A stretch of DNA of 64,000 nt from JBDUDK01 sp040002995 (lineage in GTDB: Bacteria > Actinomycetota > Acidimicrobiia > Acidimicrobiales > Ilumatobacteraceae), in contig JBDUDK010000075.1 of NCBI GenBank assembly GCA_040002995.1, forward strand, positions 1 through 64,000, written 5' to 3'. Position numbers and translations under genes: made by a program. Positions 35,904-44,302 of this stretch are shown here, one piece after another (within the stretch, counting starts at the first letter, position 1; each line of letters opens with the position of its first letter). The notes under the pieces were generated by a model that saw nothing but the letters and a program-made list of their open reading frames with translations, was not told the origin of the DNA and ran no database searches.

Positions 35904-37076
35904 CTACGCCAACGCGGGGATGAGGTACTCCCCCGTCAGACGGAGGCTGCGCATGACGTCCTCGTGAGAGAGGGCGCCGAACTGCTGAAGCGACATCAAG
36001 CGATCGACGCCGATGTCGGCATACCGGCGGGCCTTGCGTATGCACGTGTCGACATCGCCGACGATGACCGACTCGACTCCCTCCATCACCTCGTACGCCT
36101 CTTCAGGATCGACCTCCATGCCGAGGGCTTGGCGGTTCATGAGACGGAGCAAGGGGATCGGGTCGTCGGGATCCATGTCGACCATGATCTTGCTTGGATC
36201 ATGCTCGGCGCTGATGGAGCGCGTGTCGATGCCCTGCCCGCGGATCATGTTGGTCCAGATCGTGCGAGGGACGGCAAAGATGCGCGGGGCCGCGTTCACG
36301 TACCACATGGCCGCTTCCGCGGCCCGGCTGGCGATCGCCTGCTCCTTGGTCTCCGCGCAGTGAAGGAACGTGAACACCGCCTTCTGGTTGTTGTCGACCT
36401 GGCTGATGGGCTTGACCACCTGGCGCCCCTCGTCGTAGCGGTCGAGGAACGCCTTCAGAAGTGAGAGAGGAGAAAGCAGTGTGGTGGCGAGCGCGCCCAC
36501 GCCGATACTGCCTGCCATGAAGAACGCGTCGGGGCTCGACACCGTCTGCCACATGGGCGGGTGCGGCTTCTGAAGGGGCTTGGGCACGACCGTTCGCTCA
36601 GGGAACGAAATGTGCTTGCCTTCAAACTTGAAGGTCTCCTGCGTCCACATCATCGGGAGGAGTTCGAACATCTCTCGGATCTGCTCGTAGGTGATGTCGC
36701 CGTCGACGCCGAAGGTCTCCCATTCGGTACCCCCCGATCGGGCCAGGCCCATCTCGAGCCGGCCATCGCTCAAGATGTCAAGAACGGCTGCCCGCTCGGC
36801 CACCCGGAAGGGGTTGTTGATGTTGAACGGGCTGAGCACACCGGAGTGGCCGACGTGAATGTCTTTGGTGTTCAGGGCGATGGCCGTGAGGGTGAGTTCG
36901 GGCGCGGAGCTGTAGGAGAACTCCGGCGCGCCGTGGTGCTCCACCGTCCACCAGCACTTGTAGCCGAGTCCGTCACACAGCTTGGCCTGCTCGATTGTGT
37001 CGGTGAACACCTTCTTCTCGTGCCCCGGTGGCCATGGCTTGACCATCTGCTGCTCTGAGAAGATGTCGAAATCCAC
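35904..37076 (-). CDS. Luciferase-like flavin-dependent monooxygenase
   Basis: 390 residues, closer to bacterial luciferase-like monooxygenases than the other LLM proteins here: MDFDIFSEQQMVKPWPPGHE, CDGLGYKCWWTVEHH, HVGHSGVLSPFNINNPFRVAERAAVLDILSDGRLEMGLARSGG. It likely needs reduced flavin from a separate reductase. First gene of the operon with the cyclase and GntR regulator; its promoter lies at 37149-37177. Could oxygenate the imported substrate before hydrolysis. Confidence 0.85.
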   Translation of the reverse strand: MDFDIFSEQQMVKPWPPGHEKKVFTDTIEQAKLCDGLGYKCWWTVEHHGAPEFSYSSAPELTLTAIALNTKDIHVGHSGVLSPFNINNPFRVAERAAVLDILSDGRLEMGLARSGGTEWETFGVDGDITYEQIREMFELLPMMWTQETFKFEGKHISFPERTVVPKPLQKPHPPMWQTVSSPDAFFMAGSIGVGALATTLLSPLSLLKAFLDRYDEGRQVVKPISQVDNNQKAVFTFLHCAETKEQAIASRAAEAAMWYVNAAPRIFAVPRTIWTNMIRGQGIDTRSISAEHDPSKIMVDMDPDDPIPLLRLMNRQALGMEVDPEEAYEVMEGVESVIVGDVDTCIRKARRYADIGVDRLMSLQQFGALSHEDVMRSLRLTGEYLIPALA

Positions 37077-37148
37077 CGTGGCTCCCTTCAGACATCCGCG
37101 ACGACAGCGCGGCCCCCGGGCGCGAGCCCATCCTTGCTGCGGCGGCGA

Positions 37149-37200
37149 TCGTATGGAAGGTGCACCTCGTTGTCAAGGATCACCTCGTTAGGTATGTGGG
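37149..37200 (-). promoter_or_regulatory. Promoter and direct-repeat operator of the LLM-cyclase-GntR operon
   Basis: Minus-strand -35 TTGACA (37172-37177), 17-base spacer and -10 TACGAT (37149-37154), about 66 bases before the LLM start. Two identical AACGAGGTG direct repeats (37164-37172 and 37182-37190) are 18 bp apart. The layout matches 34128-34180 base for base in spacing. The plus-strand hydrolase gene begins within 6 bases of the block, so it may be controlled by the same site. Confidence 0.75.
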
Positions 37201-38362
37201 AACGCACGTGACGCCGCACGCACTGGTTGATGGATGGTGCGACCCGGCGTTCGCCGGGGTCGGCGAAGCGTTTCGCGAGAACTTCGCCGATGGGCTCGAG
37301 ACAGGCGCCGCCCTTTCGGTGAGCGTGGCCGGTCGACCCGTCGTTGATCTTTGGGGCGGCTGGGCCGAGCCCGAGGATCGCGTCGCGTGGGATCGCGACA
37401 CCGTTGTCTGCGTCTTCTCGTGCAGCAAGGGCCTGCTCGCGCTCGTGGCGTTGCGTCTCGTCGAAGAAGGTCGTCTCGATCTCGACGCGCCGGTCAGCCG
37501 TTACTGGCCCGACTTCGGATCGGGCGCGAAGCAATCGGTTCTCGTTCGCCACCTCCTCACCCACGAGGCGGGACTGCCGGCGGTGACACGCCAGTTGCCG
37601 TTTGGTTCGCTGCGCGACTGGGACGTGATGACCACCGCGCTGGCCGAGACCGACCCTTGGTGGGAACCGGGAACGGCTCACGGCTACCACGGAGTGACTT
37701 TCGGGTACTTGCTCGGCGAAGTACTTCGTCGGATCACCGGATCGCTTCCGACGGAGCTCTTCCGATCCACACTGGCCGATCGACTCGGCGTCGACATCGA
37801 CCTGCGGGCAACGCCACGACAGCAGGGCCGCATCGCTGAGCTTTTCTTGGCGCCGAGTCCCGATGGCACATTCTTCGAGCACTGGGGGCCCGACGACCTC
37901 GGGCCCAAGTCGTTTTTCAACCCACCCGACTGCAGCGACGTCTCGTACACGAACTCCGCGGCTTTTCGCGAGTCAGAAATTCCCGGAGCCAATGGGTTCG
38001 GTACGGCGCGAGCGCTCGATCGCGCGTATTCGGTTCTGGCGTGCGGCGGTCAGCGCGGCGGGGAACGCATCATCAGCAACGACCTCGTCGCGGAGGCGGG
38101 CCGGACGCATGTCTCAGGCATTGATCGGGTGATGAACCTTCCCACCGCGTTTGGCCTCGGCTTCGAACACACCATTCCGGAATGGAAGTTCGGGCCCTCC
38201 CCCAACGCCTACGGGCACAACGGCTCGGGTGGGTCGCTCGGGCTGGTCGATCCCGACGTTGGCCTCAGTTTGGGGTACGTGATGAACCGTTTGTACTGGG
38301 GCAAAACGCGCGACGACCCGCGGTGGGAACGCCTTTTCGACACCATCTATAACGCTCTTTAG
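37196..38362 (+). CDS. Serine beta-lactamase-fold hydrolase (EstB-like esterase), divergent from the LLM operon
   Basis: 388 residues from GTG 37196 (GTG 37208 is also possible). SxxK motif Ser75-Cys-Ser-Lys78 (FSCSKGLL) and Tyr in HGYHGVTFGY. No signal peptide. It is a paralogue-like relative of the hydrolase at 26731-27876: both share the RPVVDLWGG strand and the APV.RYWP..... segment. It diverges from the operon of the GntR regulator across the shared operator, so it is probably part of the same regulon. Confidence 0.85.
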   Translation: MGTHVTPHALVDGWCDPAFAGVGEAFRENFADGLETGAALSVSVAGRPVVDLWGGWAEPEDRVAWDRDTVVCVFSCSKGLLALVALRLVEEGRLDLDAPVSRYWPDFGSGAKQSVLVRHLLTHEAGLPAVTRQLPFGSLRDWDVMTTALAETDPWWEPGTAHGYHGVTFGYLLGEVLRRITGSLPTELFRSTLADRLGVDIDLRATPRQQGRIAELFLAPSPDGTFFEHWGPDDLGPKSFFNPPDCSDVSYTNSAAFRESEIPGANGFGTARALDRAYSVLACGGQRGGERIISNDLVAEAGRTHVSGIDRVMNLPTAFGLGFEHTIPEWKFGPSPNAYGHNGSGGSLGLVDPDVGLSLGYVMNRLYWGKTRDDPRWERLFDTIYNAL

Positions 38363-38438
38363 CAGACTTGTCCGAAGGCGACAGGGCCTCCCACCAGGGC
38401 GTAAACCTGTGGCGACTAGCTCTTTAGTCAAGCTTTGT

Positions 38439-38465
38439 TAAAGGCCGGACCCTCGATGCCGACCT
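38439..38465 (+). promoter_or_regulatory. Possible sigma-28/WhiG-type promoter before the giant repeat protein
   Basis: TAAA (38439-38442), 15 bases, then GCCGACCT (38458-38465) resembles the FliA/WhiG pattern TAAA-N15-GCCGATAA. The -10 element would abut the GGAG ribosome-binding site at 38467-38470, leaving almost no leader, which weakens the call. A small hairpin GACTA/TAGTC lies just upstream near 38414-38429. Confidence 0.3.
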
Positions 38466-38472
38466 TGGAGTC

Positions 38473-41400
38473 ATGCGAGGCCGAACAAGAGCGGCCGTCG
38501 GCCTGACGGTTGCTGCCTGCATCGTGAGCACCGGTGTGCCGGCGGAACGCGCATACGCCGTTACGCCCACGATGGTGGCGAGCCCAGTGACGACCGCGAC
38601 GACGCGTTTGGCGACGACGGCAGGGACGGCATTCCCGACGATGTCGGTGACATTGACCAACAGCGCGGGCACTGCCGCCGTGGGAGTCACCGTCGTATTC
38701 AGCGTGCCGGCCACCGGGGCCACGGGCACGTTCGCGAGCACGGGGACCAACGTCGAGACCCAGATCAGCGACGCGACCGGGAAAGCGACCGCGTCGACGT
38801 TCACCGCCAACGGCATGTCGGGCAACTTCACGCTCACCGCCAGCGCCATCGTCTCGGGTACCAGCCTGACGGCCAGCTTCTTCCTCACTAACAGCGGATT
38901 CACCGTGGCCACAACATCGGGCTCACCGCAGTCGGCCAAAACCGGGATCGCGTTTGCTGCCCTGACGGCCACGGTGGCCGTCGACGGGAACCTCGTCAGC
39001 GGCGCCACCGTCACGTTCACCGCGCCGGCGAGCGGAGCCAGCGGCACGTTCGCCACCACCGGCACCAACACGGCCACCGCCGTCACCAGCACGTTGGGCG
39101 TGGCCACCGCACCAACGTTCACCGCCAACGGCACCACCGGCAGCTACATCGTCACCGCCACAGCATCTGGTGCGATCACGTCTGCCGCATTCGCACTAAC
39201 CAACACCCCCACCGGTGTCCCCACCATGTTGCCGAGTCCGCTGACGACGGCCACCACTCGGTTGGCTACGACGGCGGGCACGGCGTATCCGACGATGTCG
39301 GTGCTGTTGACTAACAGCGCGGGTGCGCCTGCGGTGGGGGTCAACGTGATCTTCAGCGCTCCCGCCACCGGCGCGACGGGGACTTTTGCCGGCACCGGGA
39401 CGAACGTCGAGACCCAGACCAGCGACGCGTCGGGACGAGCCACCGCGTCGACGTTCACCGCCAACGGCAGCTCGGGCGCCTTCACTCTCACCGCCAGCGC
39501 GGTGGTGTCGGGCACCAGCCTCACGGCGAGCTTCTTCCTCACGAATACGGGCTACACGGTCGCCATGACGTCGGGCTCCCCTCAGTCGGTGAAGACCGGT
39601 ACGGCCTTCGCCGCCTTGACCGCCACGGTGGCGATCGACGGCAACCTCGTCAGCGGCGCCACCGTCACCTTCACCGCCCCGGCCAGCGGAGCGTCCGGCA
39701 CGTTCGTCACTACCAACACCAACACCGCCACGGCCATTACGAATACGTTGGGAGTGGCGACCGCCCCCACGTTCACCGCGAACGGCGTCACCGGCGCGTA
39801 CACCCTCACTGCCACCACGCCCAGCGCCATCACGTCCGGCGCGTTCGCGTTGACGAACACGCCCACCGGTGTGCCGACCATGTCGCCGACTCCATTGACG
39901 ACCGCCACGACGCGTTTGGTCACGGTGGCGGGTACCGCGTTCCCGACGATGTCGGTTTTGTTGACCAACAGCGCCGGCGCGCCCGCGGTTGGGGTCAACG
40001 TGATCTTCAGCGTTCCCGCCACCGGTGCCACCGGCACTTTCGCCAGCACCGGAACCAACGTCGAGACCCAGACCACCGACGCGTCGGGACGAGCCACCGC
40101 GTCGACCTTTACGGCCAACGGAAGCTCTGGCGCGTTCACCCTCACCGCTAGCGCCTTCGTGTCAGGGACCAGCCTCACGTCCAGCTTCTTTCTCACGAAT
40201 ACGGGCTACACGGTCGCCATGACGTCGGGCTCCCCTCAGTCGGTCAAGACCGGTACGGCCTTCGCCGCCATGACCGCCACCGTTGCGATCGACGGCAACC
40301 TCGTGAGCGGGGCCACTGTCACGTTCACCGCGCCAGCGAGCGGGGCGAGCGGCACGTTCGCCACCACCAACACCAACACCGCCACCGCCATCACGAACAC
40401 CGTCGGTGTGGCGACGGCGCCGACGTTCACGGCCAACGGCACGACCGGCAGCTACACCGTGACGGCGAACACCCCGAGCGCCATCACGTCGGGCGCGTTC
40501 GCATTGACGAACACGCCCACCGGTGTGCCCACTATGTCTCCGACTCCGTTGACGACGGCCACGACGCGCCTGGCGACGGTGGCGGGGACGGCCTTCCCGA
40601 CGATGTCGGTGCTGTTGACCAACAGCGCCGGAAGCCCCGCTGTCGGAATCCCGGTCACGTTCGCTGCTCCGAGCACGGGTGCTACGGGCACGTTTGCCGG
40701 CACGGGGACGAACGTCGATACCCAGACCAGTGACGCCGTGGGCCGAGCCACCGCGTCGACGTTCACCGCGAACGGCAACTCGGGCACCTTTACCCTCACC
40801 GCGAGTGCGGTGGTGTCGAGCACCAGCCTCACGGCCAGCTTCTTTCTCACCAACACCGGCTACACGGTGGCGGTGAAGGAAGGAACTCCACAAACCGTAA
40901 AAGTGGCCACGGCCGCGGCGCCCTTGACGGCCACGGTGGCCATCGACGGCAACCTCGTGAGCGGGGCCACCGTCACCTTCACCGCGCCAGCGAGCGGGGC
41001 GAGCGGCACGTTCGCCACCACCAACACCAACACCGCCACCGCCGTCACCAACACCTCAGGCGTGGCCACCGCACCCATCTTCACGGCCAACGGCACCACC
41101 GGTGCCTACACCGTCACCGCGACCGCCCCGAGCGCCATCACGTCGGCCGCCTACTCACTCACCAACACCGCCGCGGGCGTGCCTACCGCCATCACCATCG
41201 TGGCCGGGAGCAACCAAACAAGTTCGGTCAACACCACCTATCCGACTCGGTTGCAAGTATCAGTGACCGACATCAACGCCGCTCCTGTTAGTGGCGTCAC
41301 CGTCACGTTCACGGCTCCGTCCGGTGGTAACAGCGGAACGTTCTCCTCGACACTCAACAACGTCGCCACCGCCGTGACCAACAGTTCCGGAGTGGCCATC

Positions 41401-43287
41401 GCGCCGATCTTCACCGCCAACACCACGGCCGGGTGGTACTCCGTCAACGCGTCCGTTGCGGATGTGTCGGGGACCGCAAGTTTCAGTCTCACCAATACTG
41501 CGGGTACCGCCGTCTCCATGATCGCGGTGGCGGGCAACAACCAGAACGCGTCGGTCAACACCGCATTCGCCACCAGACCCCAGGCCCGACTCACCGACGC
41601 CTACGGCAACTCGGTGAGCGGCGTCACGGTCACCTTCACCGCTCCCACCAGCGGGGCCAGCGGCACGTTCGCCATCACCAACACCAACACCGCCACCGCC
41701 GTCACCAACGCCTCGGGCGTGGCCACCGCCCCCACGCTCACCGCCAACGCGCTAGCGGGCAGCTACACGATCACCGCCACCATCGCCAGCGCGATCACGT
41801 CGGTCAACTTCTCACTCACCAATACGCCCGGTATACCGACAACTCTCACGATCGTGGCGGGCACCCCTCAGACGGCGGCGATCAACACCGCCTATCCGAC
41901 GCGCTTGCAGGTATCCGTCACTGACATCAACACGAACCCTGTTAGTGGCGTCACCGTCACGTTCACGGCTCCGTCCGGTGGTAACAGCGGAACGTTCTCC
42001 TCGACACTCAACAACGTCGCCACCGCCGTGACCAACAGTTCCGGAGTGGCCATCGCGCCGATCTTCACCGCCAACACCACGGCCGGGTGGTACTCCGTCA
42101 ACGCGTCCGTTGCGGATGTGTCGGGGACCGCAAGTTTCAGTCTCACCAATACTGCGGGTACCGCCGTCTCCATGATCGCGGTGGCGGGCAACAACCAGAA
42201 CGCGTCGGTCAACACCGCATTCGCCACCAGACCCCAGGCCCGACTCACCGACGCCTACGGCAACTCGGTGAGCGGCGTCACGGTCACCTTCACCGCTCCC
42301 ACCAGCGGGGCCAGCGGCACGTTCGCCATCACCAACACCAACACCGCCACCGCCGTCACCGATGCAAACGGTGTGGCGACCGCCAATACCTTCACGGCCA
42401 ATAGCACTCCGGGGTCCTACGTCGTGACGGCCACCGCCCCCGGCACCATCGCGTCCGCCACCTTCTCACTCACCAACATTGCGCCGCCCCCGCCACCGCC
42501 ACCGCCCCCGCCACCGCCACCGACTCCGTCTCCGTCGGGCGGAACCTGGCTCGTCGCTTCCGACGGCGGCATCTTCTCGTTCGGAAACGCCGGCTTCTTC
42601 GGCTCCACCGGCGCGATGGTTCTCAACCGGCGGATCGTGGGCATGGCATCGACTCCTGATCGAAACGGCTACTGGCTCGTCGCGTCCGACGGCGGCATCT
42701 TCGCGTTCGGAAACGCTGCCTTCTACGGCTCCACCGGCGCGATGGTTCTCAACCGGCCAATCGTCGGCATGGCGGCCACCCCCGACGGACACGGCTACTG
42801 GCTCGTCGCGTCCGACGGCGGCATCTTCGCGTTCGGAAACGCGGCCTTCTACGGCTCCACCGGCGCGATGGTTCTCAACCGGCCAATCGTCGGCATGGCG
42901 GCCACCCCCGACGGACACGGCTACTGGCTCGTCGCGTCCGACGGCGGCATCTTTGGCTTCGGAAACGCCGCCTTCCACGGCTCCACCGGTGACATCGTTC
43001 TCAACCGGCCCATCGTGGGCATGGCGTCAACGGCCACCGGAAACGGCTACTGGCTCGCGGCGTACGACGGCGGCATCTTCGCGTTCGGCGACGCTCCGTC
43101 GTTCGGTTCTGCCGTCGACGCGGCTGGCAATCGTCCTTTCGCGGGAATGGCCGCGACCGCCGACGGAAAGGGCTACTGGATCGTCGCGTCCGACGGTGGC
43201 ATCTTCGCCTTCGGTAATGCCCCCGCCGTCGGCTCCACCAGTGCGATGGTGCTCAGCCGGCCCATCGTGGGCATGGCCGCGTCCTGA
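38473..43287 (+). CDS. Giant secreted protein with six double Ig-like repeats and six C-terminal WLVASDGGIF repeats
   Basis: 1604 residues. A signal peptide (MRGRTRAAVGLTVAACIVSTGVPAERAYA) is followed by six 218-residue units, each with two Ig-like/invasin-type domains rich in Thr, Ala and Val (for example GASGTFATTNTNTATA). A run of prolines near residue 1340 links to six 42-residue repeats of the type WLVASDGGIFAFGNAAFYGS. There is no LPXTG motif or terminal membrane helix, so it is probably released or held non-covalently at the cell surface. A GGAG ribosome-binding site precedes ATG 38473. The role is likely adhesion or surface structure (inference). Confidence 0.88.
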   Translation: MRGRTRAAVGLTVAACIVSTGVPAERAYAVTPTMVASPVTTATTRLATTAGTAFPTMSVTLTNSAGTAAVGVTVVFSVPATGATGTFASTGTNVETQISDATGKATASTFTANGMSGNFTLTASAIVSGTSLTASFFLTNSGFTVATTSGSPQSAKTGIAFAALTATVAVDGNLVSGATVTFTAPASGASGTFATTGTNTATAVTSTLGVATAPTFTANGTTGSYIVTATASGAITSAAFALTNTPTGVPTMLPSPLTTATTRLATTAGTAYPTMSVLLTNSAGAPAVGVNVIFSAPATGATGTFAGTGTNVETQTSDASGRATASTFTANGSSGAFTLTASAVVSGTSLTASFFLTNTGYTVAMTSGSPQSVKTGTAFAALTATVAIDGNLVSGATVTFTAPASGASGTFVTTNTNTATAITNTLGVATAPTFTANGVTGAYTLTATTPSAITSGAFALTNTPTGVPTMSPTPLTTATTRLVTVAGTAFPTMSVLLTNSAGAPAVGVNVIFSVPATGATGTFASTGTNVETQTTDASGRATASTFTANGSSGAFTLTASAFVSGTSLTSSFFLTNTGYTVAMTSGSPQSVKTGTAFAAMTATVAIDGNLVSGATVTFTAPASGASGTFATTNTNTATAITNTVGVATAPTFTANGTTGSYTVTANTPSAITSGAFALTNTPTGVPTMSPTPLTTATTRLATVAGTAFPTMSVLLTNSAGSPAVGIPVTFAAPSTGATGTFAGTGTNVDTQTSDAVGRATASTFTANGNSGTFTLTASAVVSSTSLTASFFLTNTGYTVAVKEGTPQTVKVATAAAPLTATVAIDGNLVSGATVTFTAPASGASGTFATTNTNTATAVTNTSGVATAPIFTANGTTGAYTVTATAPSAITSAAYSLTNTAAGVPTAITIVAGSNQTSSVNTTYPTRLQVSVTDINAAPVSGVTVTFTAPSGGNSGTFSSTLNNVATAVTNSSGVAIAPIFTANTTAGWYSVNASVADVSGTASFSLTNTAGTAVSMIAVAGNNQNASVNTAFATRPQARLTDAYGNSVSGVTVTFTAPTSGASGTFAITNTNTATAVTNASGVATAPTLTANALAGSYTITATIASAITSVNFSLTNTPGIPTTLTIVAGTPQTAAINTAYPTRLQVSVTDINTNPVSGVTVTFTAPSGGNSGTFSSTLNNVATAVTNSSGVAIAPIFTANTTAGWYSVNASVADVSGTASFSLTNTAGTAVSMIAVAGNNQNASVNTAFATRPQARLTDAYGNSVSGVTVTFTAPTSGASGTFAITNTNTATAVTDANGVATANTFTANSTPGSYVVTATAPGTIASATFSLTNIAPPPPPPPPPPPPPTPSPSGGTWLVASDGGIFSFGNAGFFGSTGAMVLNRRIVGMASTPDRNGYWLVASDGGIFAFGNAAFYGSTGAMVLNRPIVGMAATPDGHGYWLVASDGGIFAFGNAAFYGSTGAMVLNRPIVGMAATPDGHGYWLVASDGGIFGFGNAAFHGSTGDIVLNRPIVGMASTATGNGYWLAAYDGGIFAFGDAPSFGSAVDAAGNRPFAGMAATADGKGYWIVASDGGIFAFGNAPAVGSTSAMVLSRPIVGMAAS
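38572..42495 (+). repeat. Six 654-bp tandem units encoding paired Ig-like domains
   Basis: Units begin at 38572, 39226, 39880, 40534, 41188 and 41842, with exactly 654 bp between each and no length change. The first four share the TTATTRL.T.AGTA.PTMSV opening; the last two form a second subtype opening with TIVAG. High DNA similarity among units suggests expansion by unequal recombination or gene conversion. Confidence 0.9.
41284..42360 (+). repeat. 423-bp perfect direct repeat inside the giant repeat gene
   Basis: The 423 bases at 41284-41706 recur without a visible difference at 41938-42360, offset 654 bp, while the sequence on either side differs. This is much more similar than the other units are to one another, indicating a recent duplication or conversion tract. 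It could also mark a place where short-read assembly collapses or expands copies. Confidence 0.9.
42547..43287 (+). repeat. Six 126-bp units encoding the C-terminal WLVASDGGIF repeats
   Basis: Units start at 42547, 42673, 42799, 42925, 43051 and 43177, each 126 bp (42 residues). Copies 2 and 3 are almost identical at the DNA level. Each encodes a W.VASDGGIFAFG core followed by a NRPIVGMA segment. Six such blades could form a beta-propeller-like domain (inference). Confidence 0.88.
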
Positions 43288-43302
43288 CGTCTACAACACG
43301 GC

Positions 43303-43749
43303 TCAGTCAACGGTGAATTTGATGTACATCCCGTTCTTGTAGTGGTCGGCGAGGTTGCAAACCAGCTGATACCTGCCCGGAGCCATTTTCACCTTGAACG
43401 AAATGGTGTTGCCCACGGCCAAGTCGCCCGTCTCGCCGACGTTGACGGCATTGGCACCTTCCTCGTTGAATCGGCCGTTCGCCTCGATGGGGATCTTGCC
43501 TACCGGCAGATCGGTGCGGATCACGAGCAACTCGTGTCCAATCGTCCCCTTGTTGAGGAATGTGAAGGTCACGTCGCCGGCCTTGATCGTCTGGTGGTCA
43601 GCCACGACCTTCCACTCGCGTTCAAATCCTGTAACCGTGTTAGGGCTAGTGGGGTAGCCGTCGACGGCGTCGCCGCTATCCGTGCCGCATCCCGCCGCCA
43701 CCGCCAGCACGGCCAGCACGCTTGCTACACACTTCCACTTTGTGTTCAC
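43303..43749 (-). CDS. Cupredoxin-like lipoprotein
   Basis: 148 residues from GTG 43749. Lipoprotein signal with lipobox VAAGC near residue 20, then a cupredoxin domain. Candidate copper ligands: His in GTIGHELL, then Cys, His and Met in LVCNLADHYKNGMYIKF. It resembles the lipoprotein at 1926-2306 in ligand order but is otherwise diverged. It ends 15 bases from the stop of the convergent giant repeat gene. Confidence 0.82.
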   Translation of the reverse strand: MNTKWKCVASVLAVLAVAAGCGTDSGDAVDGYPTSPNTVTGFEREWKVVADHQTIKAGDVTFTFLNKGTIGHELLVIRTDLPVGKIPIEANGRFNEEGANAVNVGETGDLAVGNTISFKVKMAPGRYQLVCNLADHYKNGMYIKFTVD

Positions 43750-44302
43750 AGAACGATCGTCTCCCGTGCCCCATCTACGGGCTAGGGCCAAAGGTCACCT
43801 CACCCGGCCCGATCGGCGAGTGGTTGTGACACGCCCTGTCACGGGACCGCCGGCAGAGCCCAGTGGTCCTTTGCCGCTTATGAACTCTCCACCGCTCGTA
43901 CGGAGAGGCGAGGACCCGACGGGGGCGCGAACCCCTCCCGACTCACGGCAAAAGGCACAGCGAAGCTGCCCTCCTTGGCACTCCAATGGCACACTTCGGC
44001 GGTATCCGGTGGTGAACAGCCGTCAGTACCGGCCAGTGCTGGACACACGTGCTATCAACGCTTACCGACTATCCAACCTGCTCAACGGGCTCGTGAACCG
44101 ATCGGCCTGCTAGGACACGAACCGGTCGCGCCCGACCCAGAACGGCGCGCGGAGATCCTTCTTCAGGACAGCTCCAAAGCTCCTCTGACCTTGTGGTTCG
44201 CGACCGCGCAGGTCTCGTTGACACTCCGTTGCCACTTTTCGTGGGCGCTGCACTTTGGACTTCCGTGCCTCTGTATTCGGGTGTGGACACTCGGAGTGCA
44301 CC
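43750..44302. other. Intergenic region (553 bp) between cupredoxin and integrase genes
   Basis: No convincing gene on either strand. Visible structure includes a GTGACA/TGTCAC inverted repeat (43826-43842), a CTCTCC/GGAGAG hairpin near 43886-43908, and a tRNA T-arm-like GGGG/CCCC hairpin on the minus strand near 43920-43938 that lacks the conserved loop adenine. Being next to an integrase, it could hold a degenerate attachment site, but no matching end was found. Confidence 0.5.

Noticed and set aside
38424..42644. Series of minus-strand open frames with repeated valine-rich motifs
   Set aside because: Shadows of the repeat units of the giant secreted protein; their repeats simply mirror the plus-strand repeats.
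43826..43842. GTGACA/TGTCAC palindrome as a CRP-type site
   Set aside because: Spacing between TGTGA and TCAC halves is 9 rather than 6 bases, so it does not fit the CRP-family pattern; left as an unexplained inverted repeat.
43915..43945. tRNA-like T-arm on the minus strand near the integrase
   Set aside because: The loop lacks the near-universal adenine of TTCGA and no anticodon or D arm could be folded around it.
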